Shown: positions 15,632-24,373 of the stretch, piece after piece
Layout: every line of letters begins with the position of its first letter
Numbering within the stretch: the stretch's first letter is position 1
Source of the DNA: CAYOHY01 sp964403885
Lineage (GTDB): Bacteria > Actinomycetota > Coriobacteriia > Anaerosomatales > PHET01
DNA length: 41,903 bases
Assembly: GCA_964403885.1 (NCBI GenBank)
Contig: CAYOHY010000015.1
Coordinates: 1-41,903, forward strand
Direction of reading: 5' to 3'
Made by a program: the position numbers and the translations under genes
Notes under the pieces: model-generated
Told to the model about the DNA's origin: nothing
What the model saw: only the letters and a program-made list of their open reading frames with translations
Databases searched by the model: none

Positions 15632-17662
15632 CTAGCGGACCGTGATCGAGCGCGCGCCCGAGGTGGTCGCCGCGTGATCGGCGTCCGCGTGATACGCGAA
15701 CACGCGCCACTTCCCTGCCGTGGGAAGCGATGTTCTGACGCTGTAGCGCGAGTAGCTCGAGTAGTTCGCGACCTTCGCCGAGACGGTCTTGCGCAAGACC
15801 CAGGAGCTTCCCTCGAGCCGGTAGCACTTCAGCTTGACCGCCGTGGTGCCTGCGGTGTGGCGAGGCTTGAGCGTACCGGTCACCGTGAACAACCGCGCGC
15901 GCGTGACGATCGCGGGAGCGGCAGGAACCGACAGCTCAGCGTTGTGGGTCCACGCGATGCGCACGCGCCCTGAGGCACCCTGGCAGCCGTCGACGGCGAC
16001 GTAGTAGGTCGCGCCCTTCACCGCAGTGAACGTCACCTTGCTCGCAAGCCGAGCGCCCGCGTCATCGTTCGCGGCCACCAGCGTGAGGCTCTCGACGGCG
16101 GAGCCGCGATATACGCCGAGCACGGTGTCGAAGCCGCTGCCGCCCAGATCGATCGTCGTCTTGCCCGCCGAGGGAGCGACAAACCGGTACCACACGGAGC
16201 TGCCGCCGACGGCACCCGCGTGCTTGGGCTCACCGTACTGCTTGCTCGCACCGTAGGTGAGATCGGTCGCCCTCACGCCCGAGGTGCCGCCCAGCAGCGT
16301 CGCCGCTGAGAAGGAGTCGTTGGCCGGGGCAGACACCACGAGTGTCCCGCCAGCCACGGCGTTGTTCGCTTCGTTCGACTCGGTCAGCGCACCGGCGGAG
16401 TCGGCGATCACGCCCCAGCGGTAAGTCCCCGGAGCGAGGTCATGCGGCAGGGAAACAACACCGGCGACCGTGGTGCTCGCGCCAGCCGACACCGGACCCA
16501 CGCCGAGCGTGCCCGCGAAGATGTCCGTGTCGTCGATGACCGCATCGGTCGACAGGTACACCCCCGCGACGCTCGCCGATGCAGCGGCAGACCCTTGGTT
16601 GCCCACCGTCACCGTGACGGGTACCGAGGCGCCCACGAACGCCGACGAACCCGCCACGATCGAACCGGCCGCAAGATCTGCAAGCGGGGTCAGACTCGCT
16701 CCGTAGATGTCGGTCGTCCCGCCGCCACGCGCGTCTTGCCACACGACCCAGTCGCCCGAAACGGAGGGCAGAGTCTGGTCGCCCGCGGCGGTGCACACCG
16801 GGAACTCGGTGCCGGTGTCGAAGTCGTAGCCGTAGATGTCGTAGTTGCCGTTCCTGCTGTCTTGCCACACGACCCAACGACCCGAGATGGCGGGGTTCGA
16901 CTGCGTGGCCGGGTTCGTGCACACGGCGCTCTCGGCGGCCTTGGTGAAGTCGTACGCGTAGATGTCGTAGGTGTCGTTTCGGTAGTCCTGCCACACCACG
17001 CGCTCGCCGGAGACCGCCGGATTCCCCTGGATCGAGGAGTTGATGCACACGGGCTGCTCGGTGCCGGTGGTCAGCTTGTACGCGTAGATGTCACCCCACG
17101 CACCCGCGCTGCGGCGCGTGTCGGTCCACACGACCCACTTGCCCGACACGGCCGGATCGCTTTGGCCGAAGCCGTCGGTGACGATGGCCTTCTCGGTATC
17201 GGTCGCGGTGTTGTAGGCGTAGATGTCGTTGTTGCCGTTGCGCTGATCCATCCAGGCGACCCAGTCGCCTGAGATGTCGGGCGAGTACCGGTTGACGAGC
17301 CCCGTGAGCGAGATGGGCTGCTCGAACCCGGACAGGTCGAAGCGGTAGAGGTTGCTGTTGGTGTTGTTGCGATAGTCCTCGGCCACGATCGAGGTGCCAT
17401 CGATCGCGGGCAGGGCCTGCTTGCCCGGCGCGCCTGACACCGCCGACGTCTTGCCGGTGGCAAGGTCGTAGACCCACAGGTCGTCGTAGCCCCAGCGCTC
17501 GTCCTCCCAGACCACGTAGCGGCCCGAGATGTCCGGATCGTGCTGGGCGGCCTCCGCGGTGACCAGGGGAATCGCGGTCGGCTCGGCTGCGTACGCGGCG
17601 ACCGGCGCCCACACGGGGACCACCATCGCCAACGAGAGTGCGAGTGCGAGTGCCTTGCTCAT
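15632..17662 (-). CDS. Secreted seven-repeat beta-propeller protein with CARDB and PPC-like domains
   Basis: 676 aa. GGAGGA precedes ATG 17662, and residues 1-27 form a signal peptide ending VAAYAAEP. Residues about 33-360 hold seven repeats of about 45 aa, each with a core like DPAVSGKWVVWTDTR...DIYAYxxxTG, the TolB/WD-type 'WxD.R.G..DIY.YD' pattern; seven repeats fit a complete seven-bladed propeller. Then come a CARDB-like domain (about 365-478, with LSTDAVID, TESNEANNAV), a pre-peptidase-C-like domain (about 480-605, with SVWYRFVAPSAG and YYVAVDG), and a C-terminal beta domain (about 610-676) ending GARSITVR. No catalytic residues are recognised. It lies 31 nt after the glycosyltransferase gene on the same strand, so both are probably co-expressed. 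A surface-exposed binding or structural role is likely; ligand unknown. Confidence 0.85.
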   Translation of the reverse strand: MSKALALALSLAMVVPVWAPVAAYAAEPTAIPLVTAEAAQHDPDISGRYVVWEDERWGYDDLWVYDLATGKTSAVSGAPGKQALPAIDGTSIVAEDYRNNTNSNLYRFDLSGFEQPISLTGLVNRYSPDISGDWVAWMDQRNGNNDIYAYNTATDTEKAIVTDGFGQSDPAVSGKWVVWTDTRRSAGAWGDIYAYKLTTGTEQPVCINSSIQGNPAVSGERVVWQDYRNDTYDIYAYDFTKAAESAVCTNPATQSNPAISGRWVVWQDSRNGNYDIYGYDFDTGTEFPVCTAAGDQTLPSVSGDWVVWQDARGGGTTDIYGASLTPLADLAAGSIVAGSSAFVGASVPVTVTVGNQGSAAASASVAGVYLSTDAVIDDTDIFAGTLGVGPVSAGASTTVAGVVSLPHDLAPGTYRWGVIADSAGALTESNEANNAVAGGTLVVSAPANDSFSAATLLGGTSGVRATDLTYGASKQYGEPKHAGAVGGSSVWYRFVAPSAGKTTIDLGGSGFDTVLGVYRGSAVESLTLVAANDDAGARLASKVTFTAVKGATYYVAVDGCQGASGRVRIAWTHNAELSVPAAPAIVTRARLFTVTGTLKPRHTAGTTAVKLKCYRLEGSSWVLRKTVSAKVANYSSYSRYSVRTSLPTAGKWRVFAYHADADHAATTSGARSITVR

Positions 17663-17693
17663 GACTCCTCCTGTGGACCGCTGCTGCGCGGCC

Positions 17694-19511
17694 CTAGTAC
17701 GGGATCGGGACGATGACGATTCCGGTGCCGCCGGTGCCCAGACCGGCATCGACACTCACGCCGCCTTGCGCGGGCATATCGAAGGTGCTCGAGGCGTTGG
17801 GCCACGCACCTTTGTTGATCGTGATGGTCACCGGACCGGGCGGGATGCTGGGGAACACGAAGAACCCCTTGTTGTCGGTCTTGGCGGTGTAGACCTGGCC
17901 GTCGGAGGCGATGATCTCGATCTTCGCACCGGCGAGCGGCTTGCCGTTGTCTCGGGTCACAGTCCCTTGGACCACACCTGCCGCAAGCGCCTGATCCACG
18001 ATCCAGGCGACCGTCGAACGGTGCGCGCTCAGCACGGGCCGCTTCACGGGTGACGGGGCGGCGGGCAGACCCTCCCACAGCGGAGCCTGCCACACGAGCG
18101 CGATGGCGAAGACCACGCCGACGAGCCGCAGTGACTTGGGCGACTCCACGCCCAGCCACGGGAAGAGGCCCCGCTCGGACTCGACCCCGTGCACGGTCTT
18201 GGAATGCCCCCACGAGACCGGGACGAGCGATGCCATCAAGACGACCACCCAGTGGAACGTGAAGAACATGAGGTACGGGAAGACCAGCGGAACAAGCCGG
18301 TAGTCGCGACCCCTGATGGCGGTGGTCGAAAGCGCCGTCACCATGACCACGATCGATGCGAACCAGAACCACGGCGAGAAGTAGGCGTACCCCGAGATGA
18401 ACGAGGGGAACAGCAGTGACAGGTGGCCCATGGCGAACAGGCCCAGCATGATCGCGATGATGACCGGTGAGTACAGGTAGAAGCGATCGACGACACCGAG
18501 CGGCTCGTCGCGCTTGGTGATGCGCGCTGCGACCTCGAGGTGCCCACGGATCCACCGCTTGCGCTGCTTGACGATGGCGTCCCACGTCACCGGCTTCTCG
18601 TCGTAGACCACGGCCCACGGCAGGTACGTGACGTGAACACCGGCCGCCACGAGACGCGTGTGCATCTCGAAGTCTTCGACCAGGTCGCGTGTCCAGCCCT
18701 TCATCTGCTTGAGGATCGGTGTGCGGGCAGCGAACCCGGTCCCGCCGATCGACGAGCTGAGCCCCATCGAGGCTCGACCGCGGTTCCACACCTCGGAGTA
18801 GATCAGGAACTCCAGATCCTGAAACGCTGCGAGCAGGTTGCCCTTGGCGTTGTACGCGCGGATCTGCGTCTGCGCGGCCTTCACCTGCGGGTCGCTGAAC
18901 GCAAGCGCGATCTTGTGGAGCAGGTCGGGCGGAACCTGGTTGTCCGAGTCCAGCTCCAAGACGACATCACCCTCGACGTAGCGCTCGAGCGCGTAGTTGA
19001 GAGCGTCGGCCTTGACTCCGTTCTCGAACGTCGCCTCGATCACGAGGATGCGGGGGTCGCCTTGCGCGGCGCGGCGAGCGACCTCAGCGGTGTTGTCGGT
19101 GCAGTTGTTCGCGATGACGATGAGCTGGAAGTTGGGGTAGTCCTGGTCGAGGAACTGGCTGACCAGGCGCTCGGCGACAGGCTCCTCGTTTCGCGCCGGT
19201 GCGAGGATCGAGATCAGCGGCTGCTCGCCGCCACCGTCGATGGGCTTGTGCTGGGGCGTGATGAAGGAGAAGCGCTCCGGCGGCAGGAGTGAGCACACCC
19301 ACATGATCGGCCACAGCGACCCGAAGCACAAAACGATGAGTCCGCCACCCAGTGAGATCGCTGTGGGGAAGCCTGCGAAGAACAACAGGGCCACAAAGAC
19401 GACGGCAGCGACCCTCAGGACCACGGCTTCCCAGCGCACATTCGCGCCGATTCCGCCGAGGAGCCCGTGGCGCCTCGAAACCCTTGTCGTCTTGCCCGTC
19501 TTCAACACCAT
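17694..19511 (-). CDS. Family-2 membrane glycosyltransferase with C-terminal carboxypeptidase-regulatory-like domain
   Basis: 605 aa. Two N-terminal helices (about 28-75) precede a GT2 catalytic domain with APARNEE (104-110), the DxD-type ELDSDNQV (D188, D190), VEDFEMH (E279, D280) and QRKRW (316-320); this D-DxD-ED-QxxRW set is that of processive enzymes such as cellulose, hyaluronan or poly-GlcNAc synthases. Four to five helices follow (about 345-480). Residues 513-568 form a beta domain (VVQGTVTRDNGKPLAGAKI, GFFVFPSIPPGPVTI) like CarboxypepD_reg, and the last 25 residues are Gly/Val-rich. This extra domain is probably outside the cell and could contact the nascent polymer. First gene of the unit with the propeller protein. 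Substrate not predictable. Confidence 0.9.
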   Translation of the reverse strand: MVLKTGKTTRVSRRHGLLGGIGANVRWEAVVLRVAAVVFVALLFFAGFPTAISLGGGLIVLCFGSLWPIMWVCSLLPPERFSFITPQHKPIDGGGEQPLISILAPARNEEPVAERLVSQFLDQDYPNFQLIVIANNCTDNTAEVARRAAQGDPRILVIEATFENGVKADALNYALERYVEGDVVLELDSDNQVPPDLLHKIALAFSDPQVKAAQTQIRAYNAKGNLLAAFQDLEFLIYSEVWNRGRASMGLSSSIGGTGFAARTPILKQMKGWTRDLVEDFEMHTRLVAAGVHVTYLPWAVVYDEKPVTWDAIVKQRKRWIRGHLEVAARITKRDEPLGVVDRFYLYSPVIIAIMLGLFAMGHLSLLFPSFISGYAYFSPWFWFASIVVMVTALSTTAIRGRDYRLVPLVFPYLMFFTFHWVVVLMASLVPVSWGHSKTVHGVESERGLFPWLGVESPKSLRLVGVVFAIALVWQAPLWEGLPAAPSPVKRPVLSAHRSTVAWIVDQALAAGVVQGTVTRDNGKPLAGAKIEIIASDGQVYTAKTDNKGFFVFPSIPPGPVTITINKGAWPNASSTFDMPAQGGVSVDAGLGTGGTGIVIVPIPY

Positions 19512-19620
19512 TACGTCGCTTCTCGCACGTGCCTCTCGTGCCTCCCCCCGACACCCCCCGGTGCCGGCACGACGTGTCGCCCTATATATCGGCGCGCGAA
19601 TTTCATTTCTTGATACGAGA

Positions 19621-19636
19621 TGTGAGATGCGTCACA
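19621..19636. promoter_or_regulatory. Perfect TGTGA-N6-TCACA palindrome (Crp/Fnr-family site)
   Basis: TGTGA (19621-19625), GATGCG, TCACA (19632-19636). This is the exact Crp consensus half-site pair with the right 6-bp gap. It lies between the divergent starts of the glycosyltransferase (19511, minus) and the TIG protein (19726, plus). A TATATA at 19583-19588 is placed to serve the minus-strand gene (site centre about 50 bp upstream of its expected start point), with no good -35, as is common at activated promoters. A TTGACT at 19645-19650 faces plus without a clear -10. The rest of 19512-19725 holds nothing else I can support. Confidence 0.5.
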
Positions 19637-19725
19637 AGCGCTGCTTGACTAAAGGAATGGGACTCTCGCGCCGACAATTTGCACATGAAGCGTGACCGCG
19701 CTTGGACAAATGCGTTCGGAGCGAA

Positions 19726-21069
19726 ATGACGCGTGTGCTGACACTGCCCCATCTGAACCGTGTGCGCGTTGCCGCGTGCCTGCTCGTGCTGGCTATCGCC
19801 ATCATCGCGCCGCATCGAGCGCTCGCCGGCACCACCGGTCCTGTCGTGGATCGCGTGACGCCGCCCGTGGCAGCCCCCGGACAGTCGGTCACCTTCGAGG
19901 GCCACGGCTTTGGGGCGGCTTCGCCCACGAGCTTCGCCATCTTCAACGGCGTGCGAGCAGCCGTGGTGAGCTGGTCCGACACGCGCGTGGTCGCGACCGT
20001 CCCGCTCAAGTCCGTCGCCGGCTACGCCGGGATCGTGGCCGGCAACATCTCGAGCAACGGCGTGTGGTTCGCTCCCACAGGGCGTCCGCAGGTGACGGCC
20101 ATCTCGCCCTCCCTCGCTCCGCCAGGAAGCACCGTGAGCATCATGGGACGCGGCTTCGGGAACACACAGCGCAGCGGGCGTGTCACCTTCGGCGGCGTTC
20201 CAGCGACGGTGGTCTTCTGGTCCGACACCCGGATCACCGCGGTCGTGCCCGAGCTTGCCAACGCCTGCTACGCGGGGGTCTGGCAGAACGGCGCACCTAG
20301 CAACGGCTGGCTGTTCACCCCGTATCCCGCGCCGCTCGTGACCAGTCTGTCGAAGTCGCTCGTGCGACCCAACGACACCGTCACCATCAACGGAAGCAAC
20401 TTCGGGACAAACGGCGAGCTCACCTTGGGTGGCGTCCTGATTCCCACCACCACGTGGAGCCGCAACGCGATCACGTTCGTGGTTCCCGCCGACATGGACA
20501 GCGGCTACCTGGGCGTGTGGCGCGGCGACGTGTGCAGCAACGGGGCATGGCTCGGCATCGCGAGCCACATCGACTCCGTGCTGTGCGCCGAGTCATCGGC
20601 GTCATGGTGGGGGCCGCCGGGAGGTTCCCTGACGATTCGCGGCACGGGCTTTGGAACCGTGACCGGCAAGGTCAGCATCGGCAAGACGCCGTGCACCGTC
20701 ACCGATTGGACCGACACCCGCATCACGGTGACCGTGCCCGCCGAAGGCACCGAGGGCTACCTGGGTGTCTGGCGCGCCAACACCGCGAGCAACGGCGTGT
20801 GGTTCCTGTCCCAGTACGGCGCATCGGTTCTCAGCTGCAGCCCCGATGCCGCGGCCCCCGGCGAGACGGTCACCATCACCGGTACCCACTTCGGCGCGAC
20901 CCAGGGCAAGTCGCTCGTGCGCCTGCACGGGGTCGAGCTCCCGGTGGTCTCCTGGAGCGACACGCAGATCGTCGCCGCCATCCCGGCAGGCGCGAGCAGC
21001 GGCTATGTGGGCGTGTGGAAGCGCGGAGCGGCCTCGAACGGCAAGTACCTCTCAGTCACCGCTCCGTAG
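19726..21069 (+). CDS. Secreted protein of five IPT/TIG repeats
   Basis: 447 aa. ATG 19726 has GGAG 4 nt upstream, and residues 1-34 are a signal peptide (VAACLLVLAIAIIAPHRALA). The rest is five repeats of about 80-85 aa. Each opens with a strand like 'VTAISPSLAPPGSTVSIMGRGFG', the hallmark of IPT/TIG immunoglobulin-like domains, has a middle 'VVSWSDTRIxxxVP', and closes with a repeat-specific 'GYxGVW....SNGxW' signature. Repeat 4 has an insert (SSASWWGPPGG). No catalytic or anchoring motif is seen, and no C-terminal LPXTG. It is divergent from the glycosyltransferase/propeller unit and shares the Crp-like site with it. Likely an extracellular adhesive, polymer-binding or structural protein; this is inference. 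Confidence 0.85.
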   Translation: MTRVLTLPHLNRVRVAACLLVLAIAIIAPHRALAGTTGPVVDRVTPPVAAPGQSVTFEGHGFGAASPTSFAIFNGVRAAVVSWSDTRVVATVPLKSVAGYAGIVAGNISSNGVWFAPTGRPQVTAISPSLAPPGSTVSIMGRGFGNTQRSGRVTFGGVPATVVFWSDTRITAVVPELANACYAGVWQNGAPSNGWLFTPYPAPLVTSLSKSLVRPNDTVTINGSNFGTNGELTLGGVLIPTTTWSRNAITFVVPADMDSGYLGVWRGDVCSNGAWLGIASHIDSVLCAESSASWWGPPGGSLTIRGTGFGTVTGKVSIGKTPCTVTDWTDTRITVTVPAEGTEGYLGVWRANTASNGVWFLSQYGASVLSCSPDAAAPGETVTITGTHFGATQGKSLVRLHGVELPVVSWSDTQIVAAIPAGASSGYVGVWKRGAASNGKYLSVTAP

Positions 21070-21087
21070 CCGACGACCGCTCCCCCG

Positions 21088-23523
21088 TCAGCCGATCGCC
21101 GAGCGAACCGCCTCGACGCACCCCGGCGCATCAGCCGAGTAGCCCGCGCCCACTGAGCCGGCCCACTCGGGCGTGACCACGGCCCCGCCCACGAAGACCG
21201 CGACCTGTGGGTGCTGCGCCCGCACCGCTTCGACCGTCGCCTGCATCGCGGGCAACGTCGTGGTCATGAGCGCCGACAGGCATACGGCTTGGGCCGAAGC
21301 GGCCGCCTCGAGCACGCGCTCGGCGGGCACATCGACACCCAGGTCTTCGACCTCGAAGCCCTGGCTCTCGAGAAGCGACACGCAGATGTCCTTGCCGATG
21401 GAGTGGATGTCGCCCTTGACCGTCGCGAAGGCGACACGGCCCGCGCTCGACCCGGCGCCACCTTCCGGGAGCTGCTCTTTGACACGCGCGACGGCAGCCT
21501 TCATGGCCTCCGCAGCCACCATCATCTGCGGCAGGAACACCTCGCCGCGGCCATAAGCATCTCCCAGCCTCTGGATCGCCGGCGTGAGCACGGTGCCGAT
21601 CACGTCCTCGGCAGGGGTTCCGGCGGCGATCACGGCGTCAGCCAGCGCGGGTGCTGCATCAGCGTCGCCGCGCAACACCGCCGCCTCGAGCGCAGCCTTG
21701 GGATCGACGGCCGCACCGGGTGCAGCGACGTCGGTGGCAGCCTCCACACCGCTCGCCGCCTTGGCGATCGCCGACGCATACGCCGCCTGCCATGCCGGCC
21801 AGGCCTCGCCGTGTGCGTCGGGGTCCTCGCCGGCCGTGCGCGCCTGGCTTGCGAGGCGTACGGCTCCCATGACCACGTGGTCGCCGGGGTTGATGATGCC
21901 AGAGTCCAAGCCGGCCGCCGCAGCGGCATCGAGGAACGCTGCGTTGAGTAGCGGACGGTCCGGCAGGCCGTGGCTGACGTTCGACACACCCAACACCGTC
22001 GCCAGGCCGGCCGCATGCGCCTCACGCACGGCGCCGAGGGTGACCGCAGGAGCGTTCTCATCGGTAGCCGCGGTCATCACCAGCGCATCGACCACGAGAT
22101 CGCGGTCGAGCAGACCGTGTGCGATCGCCTCGGCGCGGATGCGCTCGACCACCGCCATACGTCCCTCGACCGTCTCGGGGATCCCGTTCTCATCGAGCGC
22201 GAGAGCCACCACCGCGGCGCCGTACTTGGCGGCCAGGGGAAGCACGCTCTCGAGCGAGGCCGGATCGCCGTTGACCGAGTTGATGAGCGCGCGGCCCGGG
22301 TACACCCGAAGGGCCGCCTCGAGCGCCACCGGGTCGGTGGTATCGATGACGAGCGGCAGCTCGCTCGTGCCTACGCACGCGAGCACAGCCGCGGGAAGCG
22401 TCGTGGCGGCATCGACGCCCGCCGCGCCCACGTTGACGTCGAGCAGGTCCGCACCCGCGGCCTCCTGCTCGGCCGCGAATGTGCGCACCACGCTCATCGA
22501 CCCGGCGAGCAGCGACTCCTTGAGCGCCGGCTTGCCGGTGGGATTGATGCGCTCGCCGATGACCCTCAGGGGCTGGCCGGGGCCCAATACCACCGTGCGA
22601 CGGGGACCGGCCAAGATCAGCTCGCCAAACCTGCGGTGGGCGACAGGCACCACGTCCTTGTCGGCGACGGCGTCCACGATGGCACCCGTGTAGGCGGGCG
22701 AGGACCCGCAGCACGAGCCGATGGCCGCGACACCCGCGGTGCGGGCCGCGTCGGCGAAGGCACCCATCTCGTCGGGCGTGCCGGGAAACACCGTGGAGCC
22801 GTCTTCTGCCAGCGTTGGCAGCCCGGCGTTGGGCTGCACGATGACCGGCAACGACGTCGCCGCTACCATGCGGGCCGCGAGCGGCAGCATCTGGTCAGGG
22901 CCAAGGCCACAGTTCAGGCCCACGGCGTCGGCACCCGCCGCCTCCAAGATGACTGCCGCGGTCTCAGGGTCGGTGCCGGAGAGATCCATCCGCCCATTCA
23001 TCCCAAAGGTGCAGCTCGCGAACACCGGAAGATCCGTGACGCTCTTGGCGGCAAGCACCGCGCAGCGCGCCTCGGCGATGTCGGTCATGGTCTCGATGAG
23101 GATCGCGTCGGGCTTCTCGGCGGCGAGCGCGGCGGCCTGCTCGGCGAACGCCTCGAAGACCTGCTCGAACGTCGCGGTCCCCAGCGGCTCCATCACGAGT
23201 CCCGTGGGGCCCATGTCGCCCAGCACGTGCGGCGCGCCGTGCGCCTTGGCGATGCGCACCGCGGCCCGGTTGAACTCGGCGACCCTGTCGGCGTAGCCGA
23301 ACTCGGCGAGCTTGGGAGCGGACCCGCCAAACGAGTTGGTGATGCAGCAGTCACTGCCCGCGAGCTGGTAGAGCCGCAGCACCTGCCCCACGAGGTCAGG
23401 AGCGGTCACGTTGAGCAGCTCGGGGCACTCGCCCGCAGGCATTCCCGCGCGCTGCAGCATCGTGCCCATCGCCCCGTCCAAGACGAGGACCTCTTTGCCA
23501 AGCCGCATCATGATGTCAGGCAT
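21088..23523 (-). CDS. metH: Cobalamin-dependent methionine synthase, short form without activation domain
   Basis: 811 aa. Domain order: homocysteine S-methyltransferase (about 1-290, zinc cysteines in GLNCGLGPD and GSCCGSSP), pterin-binding domain (about 320-560, opening ERINPTGK and holding DVNVG and LINSVNGDP), and a cobalamin-binding module (about 605-811) with its four-helix cap and GDIHSIGKD, in which the DxHxxG histidine is the lower axial cobalt ligand. The C-terminal AdoMet reactivation domain (PF02965) of E. coli-type MetH (about 1,230 aa) is absent, as in some anaerobes. Start ATG 23523 follows GGAG at 6 nt. Methyl-THF would come from MetVF. Reactivation of oxidised cobalamin needs a separate protein not seen here. 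Confidence 0.93.
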   Translation of the reverse strand: MPDIMMRLGKEVLVLDGAMGTMLQRAGMPAGECPELLNVTAPDLVGQVLRLYQLAGSDCCITNSFGGSAPKLAEFGYADRVAEFNRAAVRIAKAHGAPHVLGDMGPTGLVMEPLGTATFEQVFEAFAEQAAALAAEKPDAILIETMTDIAEARCAVLAAKSVTDLPVFASCTFGMNGRMDLSGTDPETAAVILEAAGADAVGLNCGLGPDQMLPLAARMVAATSLPVIVQPNAGLPTLAEDGSTVFPGTPDEMGAFADAARTAGVAAIGSCCGSSPAYTGAIVDAVADKDVVPVAHRRFGELILAGPRRTVVLGPGQPLRVIGERINPTGKPALKESLLAGSMSVVRTFAAEQEAAGADLLDVNVGAAGVDAATTLPAAVLACVGTSELPLVIDTTDPVALEAALRVYPGRALINSVNGDPASLESVLPLAAKYGAAVVALALDENGIPETVEGRMAVVERIRAEAIAHGLLDRDLVVDALVMTAATDENAPAVTLGAVREAHAAGLATVLGVSNVSHGLPDRPLLNAAFLDAAAAAGLDSGIINPGDHVVMGAVRLASQARTAGEDPDAHGEAWPAWQAAYASAIAKAASGVEAATDVAAPGAAVDPKAALEAAVLRGDADAAPALADAVIAAGTPAEDVIGTVLTPAIQRLGDAYGRGEVFLPQMMVAAEAMKAAVARVKEQLPEGGAGSSAGRVAFATVKGDIHSIGKDICVSLLESQGFEVEDLGVDVPAERVLEAAASAQAVCLSALMTTTLPAMQATVEAVRAQHPQVAVFVGGAVVTPEWAGSVGAGYSADAPGCVEAVRSAIG

Positions 23524-23564
23524 TGCCGCTCCGCTTCCCTCTCGCAACACACCGCGAACGTCGG

Positions 23565-23897
23565 TCAGTCTTTCTTACCACTCAGATAGCTCATCGCCAT
23601 GATCCACATCGAGCCGATGAACATGAATCCGAGGAACCCCATCTCCACCAGCGGCAGCCAGCCGTAGCTGCGCAGGAACGTCTCGAACTGACCGGAGGCC
23701 ACGCCGTAGACCACGTCGGCTACGATGCCCGCGCCCAACAGATACATGCAGACGCGTACGTAGCGCCTGCCGGCTCTGCCGCCCCGCGAAGCTCCCACCA
23801 CATACACCAGGGCAAGCGCGATGCCTACGGCCATGACCAGCACGAATGCGATCGGGACGAAGGTGAGGGTCCACATGGCTTCATAGCCGAAGTACAC
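23565..23897 (-). CDS. Small three-helix membrane protein, function unknown
   Basis: 110 aa from GTG 23897, which follows GAGGAG at 6 nt; an upstream in-frame start at 23951 would overlap the NUDIX gene and was set aside. Three hydrophobic stretches are plain: WTLTFVPIAFVLVMAVGIAL, VCMYLLGAGIVADVVYGVA and the C-terminal WLPLVEMGFLGFMFIGSMWI, with an Arg-rich loop (GGRAGRRYVR) between the first two that should face the cytoplasm. It ends SYLSGKKD. I recognise no family. It lies between the NUDIX gene and metH on the same strand, with short gaps, and could be part of that unit. Confidence 0.6.
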   Translation of the reverse strand: MYFGYEAMWTLTFVPIAFVLVMAVGIALALVYVVGASRGGRAGRRYVRVCMYLLGAGIVADVVYGVASGQFETFLRSYGWLPLVEMGFLGFMFIGSMWIMAMSYLSGKKD

Positions 23898-23929
23898 GTC
23901 ATGCTCCTCGGAAAGACGGAAGGATCGGG

Positions 23930-24373
23930 CTAGAGGGTGTGCAGGCGCCACAGCGCCGCAGCGACGACCTCGCCGTGGTCGAACGCGAGCGGCTCAGGCA
24001 TCTCGTCTGCGAAGAACCAGCGCGCCTCGCCCGCGTCGTCGCCGGGAACGACCATCGGCTCATCGAGTCCCAGGTCCGCCAGATACGCCGCCGAGACGGT
24101 CCATCCGCGAGGGTCACGGCCCGGGTCGCCAAAGGTGCCGATGGGCACCATGGGGCCCTCCCAGATCAACCCGGTCTCCTCGGCGAGCTCGCGGCGGGCG
24201 GCGGCAACGGGGCGCTCGTCTTCGTCGACGAAGCCGCCGGGCAGCGCCCAGCAACCCATGAACGGCTCGGCGGCTCGCTTGACGAGCAGCACCTTTCGCG
24301 CGTCATGAGGGCCGCTGAACACGACGGTGTCGCAGCTGAATGCGGGGCGCGGATACTCGTAGCAGTACTTCAT
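23930..24373 (-). CDS. NUDIX hydrolase (ADP-ribose pyrophosphatase-like)
   Basis: 147 aa. The complete Nudix box GX5EX7REUXEEXGU runs from G47 to L69 (GFVDEDER...RELAEETGL), so hydrolytic activity is expected. The upstream strand KVLLVKRAAEPFMGCWALPGG and the N-terminal YEYPRPAFSCDTVVF resemble ADP-ribose/NADH pyrophosphatase-type members that remove damaged or excess nucleotide derivatives. The C-terminal part (ARWFFADEMPEPLAFDH) is typical for the fold. There is no helix-turn-helix tail, so it is not an NrtR-type regulator. It is the first gene in the minus-strand run leading to the three-helix protein and metH and is divergent from the EamA gene. Confidence 0.9.
   Translation of the reverse strand: MKYCYEYPRPAFSCDTVVFSGPHDARKVLLVKRAAEPFMGCWALPGGFVDEDERPVAAARRELAEETGLIWEGPMVPIGTFGDPGRDPRGWTVSAAYLADLGLDEPMVVPGDDAGEARWFFADEMPEPLAFDHGEVVAAALWRLHTL

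Noticed and set aside
16690..17560. Regularly spaced repeats that might look like a CRISPR array
   Set aside because: They are about 135 bp apart, code for propeller blades in one frame and are not identical.
19645..19678. TTGACT...GACAAT as a plus-strand promoter for the TIG gene
   Set aside because: The gap is 22 bp, too long for a standard promoter; only the palindrome is reported with confidence.
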